NCBI RefSeq assembly: GCF_000455485.1
Contig: NZ_CBQR020000102.1
Coordinates: 285,562-349,561, forward strand
Reading direction: 5' to 3'
From: Gorillibacterium massiliense
GTDB lineage: Bacteria > Bacillota > Bacilli > Paenibacillales > NBRC-103111
DNA length: 64,000 nucleotides
Part shown: one piece after another, positions 9,047 through 17,913 of the stretch
How the letters are laid out: the number at the start of each line of letters is the position of its first letter
Numbering within the stretch: position 1 is the stretch's first letter
Made by a program: the position numbers and the translations under genes
Notes under the pieces: generated by a model
The model's input: only the letters and a program-made list of their open reading frames with translations
What the model was told of the DNA's origin: nothing
Database searches by the model: none

Positions 9047-9108
9047 TGGTGGACCTTAGTGGGATCGAACCGCTGACCTCTTCGCTGCCAACGAAGCGCT
9101 CTCCCAGC
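9047..9108 (-). pseudogene. 3' fragment of a tRNA-Ala (anticodon GGC)
   Basis: On the minus strand the sequence runs from the D-arm (GCTGGGAGAGC) through an anticodon stem-loop with 5-bp stem CTTCG/CGAAG and loop TTGGCAG. A TTCGATC T-loop and a CCACCA end follow. The expected 5' acceptor strand and start of the D-arm are absent, replaced by unrelated sequence, and the T-stem has one mismatch. It is therefore a truncated tRNA gene and not functional. The break resembles what is left when an element integrates at or excises from a tRNA gene. Confidence 0.75.
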
Positions 9109-9182
9109 ATGGTCAGTTACAATGACCCAAAATGGTATTGGGAGAGCCTGCCTATCATACAAGAGAATCTCTCGCCCCGTAA

Positions 9183-10088
9183 TTATCCAATTATATTATG
9201 GTTAGATCGCCATTCGTTTATGATTCCTAAAAACTGACTGACTTCCTCAGAAAGATGTATAGGATAATGTAGTCCATATGGAATTGTGTATTCCAAATCA
9301 CTAGGGATAGTCACTAGAGATGGATGGATATCCGCCCATGCCTCCAATGTTAGCAATACTGTGTTACTTTCTTCGCACCTATTGAATACATCAAGATCAA
9401 AAAGACGCGGTACATCTTTAATTCGTATTTCAGGATGATTCCTAATTAAATCATAGCGAACCTCATCAATGACTGCACTTTTACCCCCGTTCACCACCGC
9501 TATTTTCTCTCCGTACAAATCCTTGATAGACAATATTTTTTTTGAAGCCAGCCGATGATTTCGAGAAAAAGCAAAGCAAATACGATATCTTCCCAATTCA
9601 AGCACACGGAAGTAATCCTTCCAAATATCTGTAAGGAATGGCCCCACAAGGATATCGAACCGCTTGCCAATAGTACGGTAAGTGGTTGGGAGTGTGTGGG
9701 CATTATCTTCGAAATGGACGATGTTGATTTTGAACTGGGGGTATTGGCCGCTAATTCCATTCCACAAATCAAGCAAAACCTTACAAGGGTTAAGCATAGA
9801 GGTCCCCACTCGTATAACAAGCTGATTCGATTGCGTGACCTGACGCATGCGGACTAGGGATTCTTGAAAATACTGCATCATAAATGCCGCATCCTTGCTA
9901 AAGGCCGTTCCTGCCTGAGTGAGATTGACACCATGATTGGTTCGAACAAAGAGAGGGACTCCTGTTTGCTTTTCCAACAAATTCATTTGCTTCATCACCG
10001 CAGTTGTAGAAATAAACAGTTTTTCGGCTGCCTTAGAAAAGCTTCCGCACTCCGCTACCTGAATAAAAGTCTTCAGTTGTTCATTCAT
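9183..10088 (-). CDS. LysR-family transcriptional regulator
   Basis: 301-residue LysR regulator: N-terminal winged helix (residues 1-60, FSKAAEKLFISTTAVMKQMN as recognition region) followed by a periplasmic-binding-like effector domain. The ATG at 10088 is preferred because AGAGGGG lies about nine bases upstream and the protein then starts at the helix-turn-helix; the frame is open further upstream. It is divergent from the SDR gene at 10241 with a ~150-bp shared promoter region, the usual layout for LysR control of the neighbour. Confidence 0.88.
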   Translation of the reverse strand: MNEQLKTFIQVAECGSFSKAAEKLFISTTAVMKQMNLLEKQTGVPLFVRTNHGVNLTQAGTAFSKDAAFMMQYFQESLVRMRQVTQSNQLVIRVGTSMLNPCKVLLDLWNGISGQYPQFKINIVHFEDNAHTLPTTYRTIGKRFDILVGPFLTDIWKDYFRVLELGRYRICFAFSRNHRLASKKILSIKDLYGEKIAVVNGGKSAVIDEVRYDLIRNHPEIRIKDVPRLFDLDVFNRCEESNTVLLTLEAWADIHPSLVTIPSDLEYTIPYGLHYPIHLSEEVSQFLGIINEWRSNHNIIG

Positions 10089-10240
10089 TCGAAAAAACCC
10101 CTCTTTTGTATAAACCCCCAGTTTATGCCATGCTAACATATTGGAAATTCCCTATCAAGTGCTCAAGCCTTACCATTAAAGATGAATCAAAGGAGCTAAA
10201 GTAAAGCACCACAAAAGAAACCTATAGGAGATGAGCATAC

Positions 10241-11074
10241 ATGGATAACAAAGTCTGGTTTATTACGGGAGCCTCTCGCGGTTTTGGGCGCATTTGGGCC
10301 GAAGCAGCCCTTTCCCGAGGGGATAAGGTTGCTGCGACTGCCCGCACACCGGAAGACATCGTTGATCTGAAAGAACGTTATGGAAACGCTGTTCTCCCTC
10401 TGGCACTGGATGTAACCGATGTCCATCAGGTACAGCAAGTCGTTCAGCAGGCGCATTCGCATTTCGGCAGGTTGGACGTCGTCCTCAACAATGCCGGTTA
10501 CTCCCTGGTTGGTACAGCTGAGGAAGCTGGCGAGTCTGACGTCCACGCTCTGTTTGACACCAATTACTTTGGTACGCTTCGGGTCATCCAAGCTGTCCTA
10601 CCTCATCTCAGACAACAAGGCAGTGGACATATCCTCGGCGTCTCAAGTGCAATGGGACTTGTTGCCGCACCGCTTATCGGCTTCTATTGCGCTTCCAAAT
10701 GGGCAGTTGAAGCACTCCACGATAGCCTAGCACAGGAAGTAAAAGATTTCGGCATTAAGGTAACGTTACTTGAGCCTGGCGCCTTTGCGACCGATTTTGG
10801 GAGCCCCGCCTCGATGAAGGCTTCACAAGGATTGGACGCCTATGCCGATCTTCGAAATCGGGTGTTCGGTCATTTATCGACCGCAGAACGCGGTGATCCG
10901 GAAGCGACAGCCGAAGCTATTCTCCGAATCGTAGACGCACAGGATCCCCCGTTGCGGTTTGCTGTTGGCGCCGGGGTCTTGCCTTTGGTGCGTGGAGCCT
11001 ATGCCGATCGTTTAGCTGCTTGGGAGGCGTGGGAAACCATTTCAAATGCAGCACAAGGTAAAGCCAATAAATAA
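10241..11074 (+). CDS. Short-chain dehydrogenase/reductase
   Basis: 277-residue classical SDR oxidoreductase. It shows the cofactor motif TGASRGFG (9-16), NNAG (~84), the catalytic Ser region (VSSAMG, ~135) and Tyr/Lys in YCASK (~149). Substrate unknown. It is divergent from the LysR gene and probably under its control. A truncated MFS transporter gene begins 31 bases downstream, and the pair may once have been an efflux/detoxification operon. Confidence 0.88.
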   Translation: MDNKVWFITGASRGFGRIWAEAALSRGDKVAATARTPEDIVDLKERYGNAVLPLALDVTDVHQVQQVVQQAHSHFGRLDVVLNNAGYSLVGTAEEAGESDVHALFDTNYFGTLRVIQAVLPHLRQQGSGHILGVSSAMGLVAAPLIGFYCASKWAVEALHDSLAQEVKDFGIKVTLLEPGAFATDFGSPASMKASQGLDAYADLRNRVFGHLSTAERGDPEATAEAILRIVDAQDPPLRFAVGAGVLPLVRGAYADRLAAWEAWETISNAAQGKANK

Positions 11075-11105
11075 TAATCTGACCGGTCCCAAGGAGACTT
11101 TTTTC

Positions 11106-11350
11106 ATGAAGGACAGTAACGATCAGTAGACGGTTCGACTGGTTTTACTGCTAGGTTTATTATCAGCACTGGGGCCTTTTACAATGGATATGTATTTACC
11201 TGCTCTCCCAGACATTGTAATGGGGTTCCATTCGACGGCTTTGGTCATCCAACTCAGTCTTACATCTTGTTTACTTAGGCTCGGTGCAGGCCAACTCGTG
11301 ATTTACCTAAACCAGCTGAAAATGTTCCACAAAACTTATCATTATTTATG
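11106..11350 (+). pseudogene. Truncated Bcr/CflA-type MFS drug transporter
   Basis: A good ribosome site (AAGGAG) and ATG are followed seven codons later by a TAG at 11127. The same frame then reads RLVLLLGLLSALGPFTMDM, YLPALP and IQLSLTSCLL, characteristic of the first two membrane segments of Bcr/CflA efflux proteins. Similarity stops at GQLVI, about 30 bases before att2, and the frame ends at a TGA inside att2. Only about 70 of ~400 residues remain. The break coincides with a cassette junction. Confidence 0.8.
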
Positions 11351-11365
11351 ATGTGTTTCTCTGTG
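11342..11365 (-). other. att2: rlmH-derived attachment site, degenerate
   Basis: The minus strand reads RETHHK and a stop, so the core has drifted from GEPYHK. The right flank TGTTGTCTGTAA matches att1. It separates the MFS remnant from the single-gene cassette C2. Confidence 0.7.
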
Positions 11366-11386
11366 TTGTCTGTAACTGCAAGTTCT

Positions 11387-11414
11387 AGGGCCATCCTTTT
11401 TACGGGATGGCCCT
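11387..11414. terminator. Hairpin at the left end of cassette C2
   Basis: AGGGCCATCC pairs with GGATGGCCCT around an 8-nt loop, followed by TTTCTA. It lies ~22 bp right of att2, where other cassettes also carry a hairpin, and downstream of the minus-strand GNAT gene that it may terminate. Confidence 0.65.
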
Positions 11415-11474
11415 TTCTATTTAAACCCGCACTGTTCAATTATCTTCCCAGTTCGCTTAGTGATATACCTTTGT

Positions 11475-12245
11475 TTAGATAGAGTACACTTCATATTCTT
11501 TTTCCATCTGGTATCCCAATTTCTCAGCTAACGCAACTGACTCTAAATTGGCTGCATCCCAGTTTGGGTAGATACTCCGATCCAAGCACTCAAGAATTAA
11601 TCTCGATGCACAGGCTAACGCCAAGCCTTTGCGTCTATACAAAGAATGAGTTCCAATCGTAACTTCAATACTTCCTTCATGATAGGTATAAGATGAAGCT
11701 CCTGTAACAATTTGATTATCCTTCATGATGACAAATCCAATTCCATGCTTCATAAACTCCCCTAACGAGGAGAAGAAAGAACAACAATCCGCCATAAAGG
11801 GATCTTGCAGGACCCTATAATAGATACGCGCATCTATTCTCACGATTTGGAAGTCGGTGTCTATCATTTTTATATTTTCTTTCAGCTTTTCTATTTGGAA
11901 AGATTTCGGTTCCTTCGCGAAGGAATAGCGCTTGAACCTCCTAAATGTATCTGAGTAATATTCAGATAGGATAGATACCCAAGAAGATTCATCTGTAACT
12001 ATGATTTTCCCCTTGCATTCTTCAAGCACACTTCGCAATGTATTGTCTAAATCATTCAAAACTTCGACATTTCCAAGTAAGAATGCGAAATCTCCCGCGA
12101 CAATTACGGTAAATTCAGGATTCTCTTTCTGGTCAACCCAAGTCCTGCCTAGGTTGCCTTCGATGTTTGCAAGAAGAACAGTTTCACTCCTTCCTCTACA
12201 CAAATGTCGAATCGTTTCGAGCTCATTTTTCGCTAATTCTATCAT
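11475..12245 (-). CDS. GNAT acetyltransferase, ZmaR-like (GNAT_acetyltran type)
   Basis: 256-residue protein whose C-terminal half matches the GNAT subgroup that includes the zwittermicin A resistance acetyltransferase ZmaR. Visible landmarks are GTHSLYRRKGLALACASRL (~197-215, acetyl-CoA binding) and YPNWDAANLESVALAEKLGY (~228-247). It is the only gene in a ~1-kb cassette between att2 and att3. A resistance or metabolite-modifying role is plausible but the substrate cannot be read from sequence. Confidence 0.75.
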   Translation of the reverse strand: MIELAKNELETIRHLCRGRSETVLLANIEGNLGRTWVDQKENPEFTVIVAGDFAFLLGNVEVLNDLDNTLRSVLEECKGKIIVTDESSWVSILSEYYSDTFRRFKRYSFAKEPKSFQIEKLKENIKMIDTDFQIVRIDARIYYRVLQDPFMADCCSFFSSLGEFMKHGIGFVIMKDNQIVTGASSYTYHEGSIEVTIGTHSLYRRKGLALACASRLILECLDRSIYPNWDAANLESVALAEKLGYQMEKEYEVYSI

Positions 12246-12364
12246 CTATCTAACCCGCTCCCTAAGCAAATCAAAAGTAAATACGAACGACTCCAGGAAT
12301 TTTTTGTACATACATCATATTCGTGATCCTGAACCACGCCCCCTTTTCGAGGAGGCATTTTCCC

Positions 12365-12388
12365 CTATTTATGATAAGGTTCACCGTA
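12365..12388 (-). other. att3: rlmH-derived attachment site
   Basis: The minus strand reads GEPYHK and a stop with synonymous changes (GAA CCT TAT CAT AAA TAG). The right flank GTATCACTCAAACA is close to that of att8. Confidence 0.88.
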
Positions 12389-12515
12389 TCACTCAAACAT
12401 CGAATTGCGATCCACTTGCGTAGTGAAACAGTTAGGGCTTTTTTTCCGTCGAATAAAATATAATCCTATTTTTAGGAATGGATTCCCATACCCTTCCGAA
12501 GGAGGAAGTTTTAGT

Positions 12516-13805
12516 TTGGAGAAAACATGGAGAAAATGGACTGTACTTGCAGTATGTCTTGCTTTCGTGATTGCACTAGTTGCCTTTATTCCTCATGGCA
12601 GCAGCCCATCGGACGAGGCCTTACCCAATGTGGCTTTTCCGAAAGCATATGCGTTTGATGACGTCAGTTCTAAAAGTACGGTGATCGAGGGTAATCCCGT
12701 GGACGAGACCTTTCTTTCCGCATTGAACGGATTTTCCTACAAAACCGCAGCTCAAATTTTCGCCGGTAGCAGTAGTAATGGAAATTACTCGCCACTTTCC
12801 CTTTATTACGCATTGGCGCTGGCTGCTACCGGTGCAGGCGGAAAAACGGCAGATGAGATACTTGCGTTATTGGATGTATCCGATCCATCCACTCTTTCCA
12901 TGCAAAGCGGAAATCTTTATCGCCAGTTGTATACCGACAACCAAATTGGAAAGTTAAAAATCGCCAACTCACTGTGGATGGACAAAGATATCCATTGGAA
13001 AAAGGATTTTATACAAAATGCAGCCGAAAATTTCTATGCTTCCTCCTTCAGCATGGATTTCTCCGATAAAAAGACAGGGGAAGTTATGGCAAAATGGGTT
13101 GTGGATCATCTAAACGGTACGTTAAAACCTGAGCTTAAGCTGGAGCCGGATCAGATACTCTCCCTCATCAATACCGTTTATTTCTGCGACGAATGGACGG
13201 ATAGATTCGACAAGGACAAGACGGAGAAAGATAACTTTAAAACATCAGATGGCACTACAATAATATCCGACTTTATGAATGGCAGATATGCTTCCTCTGG
13301 CTTTACAAAGGGAGAAGGGTTTAGGCGTTCCAGTCTTGGCTTAAAAAATGCAGGACGTATGGTGTTCATTCTTCCCGATGAGGGAATTTCCCCCCGTGAG
13401 CTTTTGTCCACGCCGGAAAAAGTGAAGGCTGTTTTTGAAAGTGGCAAGGAAAGCTATAGTGCAGTTCTATGGAAGATACCGAAATTCAGCTTTGATACTA
13501 ATCTCAGTCTTGCGGACACGTTAAAAAAGGTAGGCGTAACCTCAGCTTTTGAACATGACGCCGACTTTTCGGGCATTACGGATCATATGGCTTTCATATC
13601 GGACGTTCACCAAGAAACGCACATCGGCATTGATGAAAACGGCGTGGAAGCCTCAGCTTTTACTGAACTTGTATATGCAGGTTCGGGGTTCCCGGTAGGC
13701 AAAGCGGATATGATATTGAATCGGCCGTTTATTTACGGCATCCTTGCACCCAATGGTACATTGCTGTTTATTGGCATATGCGAGAGTCCTACAGGAAACT
13801 CCTAA
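12516..13805 (+). CDS. Serpin-family serine protease inhibitor with N-terminal membrane anchor
   Basis: 429-residue bacterial serpin, a suicide inhibitor of proteases. A hydrophobic signal or anchor at ~8-24 places it outside the membrane. Serpin blocks follow: NYSPLSLYYALALAATGAGG (~90-109), INTVYFCDEW (~220), the hinge region HIGIDENGVEASA (~371-383) and the C-terminal signature NRPFIYGI. The TTG at 12516 is chosen because GGAGGA lies nine bases upstream and no in-frame ATG is near. The reactive loop after the hinge is short (FTELVYAGSGFP), so target specificity is not obvious. It is the first gene of cassette C3, about 130 bases after att3. Bacterial serpins are sporadic and usually acquired. 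Confidence 0.87.
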   Translation: MEKTWRKWTVLAVCLAFVIALVAFIPHGSSPSDEALPNVAFPKAYAFDDVSSKSTVIEGNPVDETFLSALNGFSYKTAAQIFAGSSSNGNYSPLSLYYALALAATGAGGKTADEILALLDVSDPSTLSMQSGNLYRQLYTDNQIGKLKIANSLWMDKDIHWKKDFIQNAAENFYASSFSMDFSDKKTGEVMAKWVVDHLNGTLKPELKLEPDQILSLINTVYFCDEWTDRFDKDKTEKDNFKTSDGTTIISDFMNGRYASSGFTKGEGFRRSSLGLKNAGRMVFILPDEGISPRELLSTPEKVKAVFESGKESYSAVLWKIPKFSFDTNLSLADTLKKVGVTSAFEHDADFSGITDHMAFISDVHQETHIGIDENGVEASAFTELVYAGSGFPVGKADMILNRPFIYGILAPNGTLLFIGICESPTGNS

Positions 13806-13918
13806 ACTGAATCACAAGCCGAATAGGATTTAGCAGGATTTCAGTTGTAGTAATTCTTCAAGGCCAAGCTCCGAACTGGCTTCCTATCGCCTAATTCACA
13901 GAAGCTATTCCGTGTTTA

Positions 13919-14422
13919 TCATACGGAATTCGGAGACTTGCCCACTCCGGCCGATACGGAAAAGTAACTCATCTGAACCGTCGAGACTGACTTGGGCTTG
14001 GATTCTTCCATCCTGTTTTCGGACACGTCGTCCTGAATTTCATCCGAGCAGTCCCGCCGGTACCTTCCCTTCTCCAATTTCATGTCGATAAAATCGACAA
14101 CCTGCTGCAGAGAGGAAATTTGGCTGACGATATTTTCCCGGTGGCTCCTTAAGAGCTCCACCAGTTCGGGATATTCCGCGGGATCAGCATCAGTGGAGAC
14201 CGCCAAAAAAGGCCGCATTTCTTCCAGCGGCATTCCCGTTTTTTTCAGACAAGAGATCAGCCGGATTGTTTCGATGTTCTCCTGCCGGTAGACGCGGTGC
14301 CCGTTATCCTTCCGTTCAGCCCGGGAGAGTAGCGCGATCTTTTCGTAATAACGAATCGTATCTTCAGAAATTCCGGTTTCCTTGGCGGTTTGCTTTATCG
14401 TAAACGTTTGCTCTTCCTTCAT
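13919..14422 (-). CDS. MerR-family regulator
   Basis: 167-residue MerR regulator: N-terminal winged helix (TIKQTAKETGISEDTIRYYE, ~7-26), dimerisation coiled coil (~80-120) and a variable C-terminus of uncertain role. It has only one Cys in the tail, so it is not a typical metal sensor. The ATG at 14422 has GGGAGG seven bases upstream. It is divergent from the SDR gene at 14598. The shared region contains two MerR-type operators, one over each promoter, so it probably controls both itself and the SDR gene. Confidence 0.88.
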   Translation of the reverse strand: MKEEQTFTIKQTAKETGISEDTIRYYEKIALLSRAERKDNGHRVYRQENIETIRLISCLKKTGMPLEEMRPFLAVSTDADPAEYPELVELLRSHRENIVSQISSLQQVVDFIDMKLEKGRYRRDCSDEIQDDVSENRMEESKPKSVSTVQMSYFSVSAGVGKSPNSV

Positions 14423-14454
14423 CCTGTTCCCTCCCATAGGCTATTTTTGTGTGC

Positions 14455-14485
14455 ATTATACATCTTGGTGTTGGCTCCAAGTCAA
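14455..14485 (-). promoter_or_regulatory. MerR-type promoter/operator of the merR gene
   Basis: On the minus strand TTGACT (14485-14480) and TATAAT (14460-14455) are separated by 19 bases. That long spacer is typical of MerR-activated promoters. The spacer holds the imperfect dyad CTTGG...CCAAG at 14464-14481. Confidence 0.7.
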
Positions 14486-14522
14486 GCCCCTTATCCTTTG
14501 GACAAAACTTGGCTTTTCAGTC

Positions 14523-14553
14523 TTGACTTGGAGTCGACTCCAAGTTATAGAGT
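14523..14553 (+). promoter_or_regulatory. MerR-type promoter/operator of the SDR gene
   Basis: TTGACT at 14523 is followed by a perfect 18-bp palindrome CTTGGAGTCGACTCCAAG (14527-14544). A -10 lies either 17 bp away (TATAGA) or 19 bp away (TAGAGT). The 19-bp option matches the geometry of the opposing promoter. Confidence 0.7.
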
Positions 14554-14597
14554 GAGCATTATCAGGAGAAAACACCAGTATTAGGAGGAGCCATGCA

Positions 14598-15440
14598 ATG
14601 AATATGGGACAACGTGAAAATATCGCCGCAATTACGGGCGCAAACGCAGGGATCGGGTTGGCATTGACCCGGAAATTGCTGTCGGAAGACTGGCAAGTGG
14701 TTGCTTTGAACCGTTCCGACTTTCCGCCAGACGATAGGAGGATCCAAGAAGCAGTCCAGAGGGGATGGCTTCGCATTTATAATACGGATGATCTTGCCGA
14801 TTATGCCAGCTTGAGACGGACTTTGGAAGAAATCAAAAGCAAGGAGCAGCGGATCGATATTTTGTTCAACAATGCCGGAGGGTCCTTTTCCGAGCTGAGC
14901 TATTCGAAACAAGGACGCGAAAATCATTATGAGCTGATGACAGTCGTTCCGTATATCATTCTGATGGAATTGAAGGAACTCATAAAAAGCGGTCACTTAA
15001 AAACGGTGATCAACACCTCATCTTCAGCTCTAAAATTTACGAAAGAGTTAACTATCGAAAGCCTGGAACGCCCCAAAATCTTTCGCAAACTGATTGGTCC
15101 TTATGCCGCCTCCAAGTTAGCGCTCTCGCTGTGGACTCAGGCCATCGCGCCGCAGCTAGCCAAGGATGATATCAAGATCCGCAGCGTTGACCCGGGCGGC
15201 AACAACACACTAAGAAAAGGGAAAAAATCCGGGTTGCCCCTATTGCTTATCCCGTTGATGAAACTGTTTTTCTCTCCACCAACCCACGGTGCCAACAGGC
15301 TGTATGATGGTGCCCTCGGGCAACACCGGAATGAAACCGGCGTGTTTTTGCTGAAAGATCAGGTTACGGAATTAAAATTTCAAGATCAAGCGTGGAATGT
15401 TTTAGAAAGGATTAATGCGATTTACGAACACGAATTTTGA
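14598..15440 (+). CDS. Short-chain dehydrogenase/reductase
   Basis: 280-residue SDR. TGANAGIG (13-20) binds the cofactor, FNNAGG (~93) and YAASK (~173) supply the core and active site, and the C-terminal part is typical of the retinol-dehydrogenase-like group. AGGAGG lies about ten bases upstream of the ATG. It is divergent from the merR gene and preceded by a perfect MerR operator, so it is probably induced by whatever ligand that regulator senses. It converges with the phosphotransferase gene ending at 15447. Confidence 0.87.
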   Translation: MNMGQRENIAAITGANAGIGLALTRKLLSEDWQVVALNRSDFPPDDRRIQEAVQRGWLRIYNTDDLADYASLRRTLEEIKSKEQRIDILFNNAGGSFSELSYSKQGRENHYELMTVVPYIILMELKELIKSGHLKTVINTSSSALKFTKELTIESLERPKIFRKLIGPYAASKLALSLWTQAIAPQLAKDDIKIRSVDPGGNNTLRKGKKSGLPLLLIPLMKLFFSPPTHGANRLYDGALGQHRNETGVFLLKDQVTELKFQDQAWNVLERINAIYEHEF

Positions 15441-15446
15441 TTTCTC

Positions 15447-16379
15447 CTATTCTAAGTATTTCTTCATCTGAATTCTTAATTGATTCGCTTCCTCTTTAAT
15501 ATTGGAATGGGCGACATCCACATTAGCATCGTAGAAGTGCATGATTTCAGTAAACAGTTCATAGAAGCTGTTTTTGATTTCAAAATTTTTGCTCAACGGA
15601 ATCTTCGACCGGTAATTCTCCAGTAACCCGAAATATTTGCCGTTTGCATTATTGAGCTGATATAGGTCCAATTCGGAATCCGCCCAGCAGCAGTTAAACG
15701 GGTCAATGACCGCTGCGGCGGCTGACTGGTCCTTATCGAGCATCACATTCCACATATTGTAATCGCCATGGATTAACCTCGCATGCTCTACCTTCTCCCT
15801 AAAGATCTTCCCATAATTGCTGTAGGCATATTGTACAGTCGCATAAACCTCATCATCCAACTGTTTGTTCTTAACCATTATCGTCGCTTTTTCAAATATG
15901 AGGTCAACCTTCGGCTTGTAATACTCGTTCCAATCTTTCGTGTAGGTATCCGCATTTAATTCACCGAATCCCTCCGAGTGGATCACACTGTGATACGCAA
16001 TGAGGTTGTCAACAATTTGATCCGCGATTCTTTTTCTGTTTTCCGGGGGCATCTCATAAATCTCACCTGCATTGATACCCTCCAAGTATTCCATACACAG
16101 AACGTCGAAAGGAATGTCAGATGAGCTATGATGCACAAAATAAACCCGGGGCATCGGAAGGATTGCGTGCTCCGCAAGTGTCGTTAATTGAGATTGTTCA
16201 CGGGTGTTAAGCCCCTTCTGGTTGTATACCTTTATAACCAGCTTATATGGCGGAACATCGAGCTCCACCAAAAATACCTTGCCATAAAAGCCACCACCTA
16301 TATGCTCGATTGAACCGGATGTTGTTTGAAATTGCACCTTAAGTAATTCATTAATATTCGTAATGAGCTGCTCATCCAT
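15447..16379 (-). CDS. APH-fold phosphotransferase (aminoglycoside/choline kinase-like)
   Basis: 310-residue protein-kinase-like phosphotransferase. Features are a lysine in VIKVYN (~48), the catalytic loop HGDYNMWNVM (~210) and the metal-binding Asp in IDPFNCCWADSELDL (~230). The ATG at 16379 follows AGGAGG; a longer in-frame start has no ribosome site. APH-fold enzymes phosphorylate antibiotics or small metabolites and this sequence alone does not say which. Flanking genes give no pathway context. Two APH-fold genes occur in this array (see 41632-42513) and they are clearly different proteins. Confidence 0.8.
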   Translation of the reverse strand: MDEQLITNINELLKVQFQTTSGSIEHIGGGFYGKVFLVELDVPPYKLVIKVYNQKGLNTREQSQLTTLAEHAILPMPRVYFVHHSSSDIPFDVLCMEYLEGINAGEIYEMPPENRKRIADQIVDNLIAYHSVIHSEGFGELNADTYTKDWNEYYKPKVDLIFEKATIMVKNKQLDDEVYATVQYAYSNYGKIFREKVEHARLIHGDYNMWNVMLDKDQSAAAAVIDPFNCCWADSELDLYQLNNANGKYFGLLENYRSKIPLSKNFEIKNSFYELFTEIMHFYDANVDVAHSNIKEEANQLRIQMKKYLE

Positions 16380-16658
16380 CGCTCTGCCTCCTCTTACGGA
16401 TTTGAGCATAGTTTAGGATACCTGTAAGGAAATGTATATATAATAATATTCTGTCTTTATATAAGAAAATGGAACAGGGATCGTTTAGCGCAATCAATTG
16501 GATTGGGATAGTTTAGTACAGTAGAAAACAAATAAGATGCTAGAGATGCAACGCCCCTCTAACTTCGGAGTTCTGCTGACAAACCTAGTTAAAAGTGCTA
16601 GCATGTTACCTAATGATGGCCGACAGATTACTATGCGAAGCACGGGGGAATTGGGACG

Positions 16659-17747
16659 ATGTTTGAGAACCGTCACCTTAAAGTCATAATGGAAGTCCAA
16701 CAGCAGATGCTGTTATCTAACTTTGATTTGAAGCTGTTTATGCAGACGATCTGCGATCGGATGTGCCTATTAACCGATGCCGACGGTTCTACCATCGAGA
16801 TGCTGGCGGGAGATGAAATGGTTTATGCAGCCGTCAGCGGCACCTTGCAACCTCATCTCGGAATTCGAATAAATAAGAACGGCAGCTTGTCGGGCTTGTG
16901 CGTGACGGAGAAGGAAATCTTGTATTCACCGGATACTCAGCAGGACGATCGCGTCAACAAGGAAGCGACTATGAAAGTCGGTGCGCGGAGCATGGTCTGC
17001 ATTCCCCTGTTCGAATCTAGCAACGCCGTCGGCGTGTTGAAAGTCATCTCCGGCCGCCCCGATGCTTTCTCCAGCCGCGATATCGAGACGTTGCAGTTGT
17101 TATCGCTCGCCCTAGGCTCGGAGCTAGGCAAGCAAATCAACTACGACGACAAAATTCGGATTCTGAACGATTACGAGCAATTATTGGTTCAATTAACAGC
17201 CGAAATTGAGAGACGTGAAAAACTAGAGAGCGAGCTTATTCAATTGACAGAGCGCGACATTCTGACGGGATTGCTGAATCGTAGAGGCTTTAGCGATCGA
17301 ATCCAAGGCTGGATTAATCGGGCCAGTCGAGAAGAAGGCTTATTCGGGGTGTTCTATCTCGATTTAAATAAATTCAAGCAATGCAACGATACTTACGGAC
17401 ATGAAGTCGGCGATCTCGTGCTTGTAGAGTTCGCGAATCGCATCAAGAAAGCGGTTCGCGAATCCGATCTGATCGCACGCGTAGGCGGTGATGAGTTCGT
17501 GGTAGCGGCATGGCTGCAGAACGGCAACGATGGCTTGATGCAGGTTGCCAAGCGTTTAATCGAGCAACTAGAGTCGCCGATGCGGATTAAGGAGCTTCAA
17601 CTGCCAATGTCCACCAGCGTCGGCTGCACGCTATGGGCAGGAGGCAAGACGGATCTCGATCTCATTCGCGCGGCGGATCAATCGATGTATCTCGCCAAGT
17701 CCAACGGCACCAACCAGATTGCGGTTAATGGGGAGCTCGTGGGGTAA
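16659..17747 (+). CDS. Diguanylate cyclase with GAF sensor domain
   Basis: 362-residue GAF-GGDEF protein expected to make c-di-GMP in the cytoplasm. The GAF domain spans ~20-165, a short coiled coil ~175-200 and the GGDEF domain ~200-355. The active-site motif is intact (VGGDEF) and an inhibitory I-site RESD sits five residues before it. An active, product-inhibited enzyme is therefore likely. No membrane segment. It stands alone, with its own terminator at 17793-17829. Confidence 0.88.
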   Translation: MFENRHLKVIMEVQQQMLLSNFDLKLFMQTICDRMCLLTDADGSTIEMLAGDEMVYAAVSGTLQPHLGIRINKNGSLSGLCVTEKEILYSPDTQQDDRVNKEATMKVGARSMVCIPLFESSNAVGVLKVISGRPDAFSSRDIETLQLLSLALGSELGKQINYDDKIRILNDYEQLLVQLTAEIERREKLESELIQLTERDILTGLLNRRGFSDRIQGWINRASREEGLFGVFYLDLNKFKQCNDTYGHEVGDLVLVEFANRIKKAVRESDLIARVGGDEFVVAAWLQNGNDGLMQVAKRLIEQLESPMRIKELQLPMSTSVGCTLWAGGKTDLDLIRAADQSMYLAKSNGTNQIAVNGELVG

Positions 17748-17792
17748 ATTCAGCTATAAAAAGTTTAAAATATAACCTTCCTAGGATTACAA

Positions 17793-17829
17793 AAGCAGAA
17801 ATGTTGATTGAACAACATTTCTGCTTTTT
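17793..17829 (+). terminator. Terminator after the GGDEF gene
   Basis: Perfect 12-bp stem GCAGAAATGTTG / CAACATTTCTGC with a T-run, ~45 bases after the stop codon. Confidence 0.88.
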
Positions 17830-17913
17830 CTTATGAGACAGCCTCCTACGTTGTTTTTTATTTAATGAACATTTATAATTAATACACATTAACTATTTAG
17901 GGTGATGAAACAA

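Noticed and set aside
9046-9237. 63-residue plus-strand open frame starting VDLSGIEPLTSSLP
   Set aside because: It is the antisense of the tRNA-Ala fragment, a well-known type of spurious gene call.
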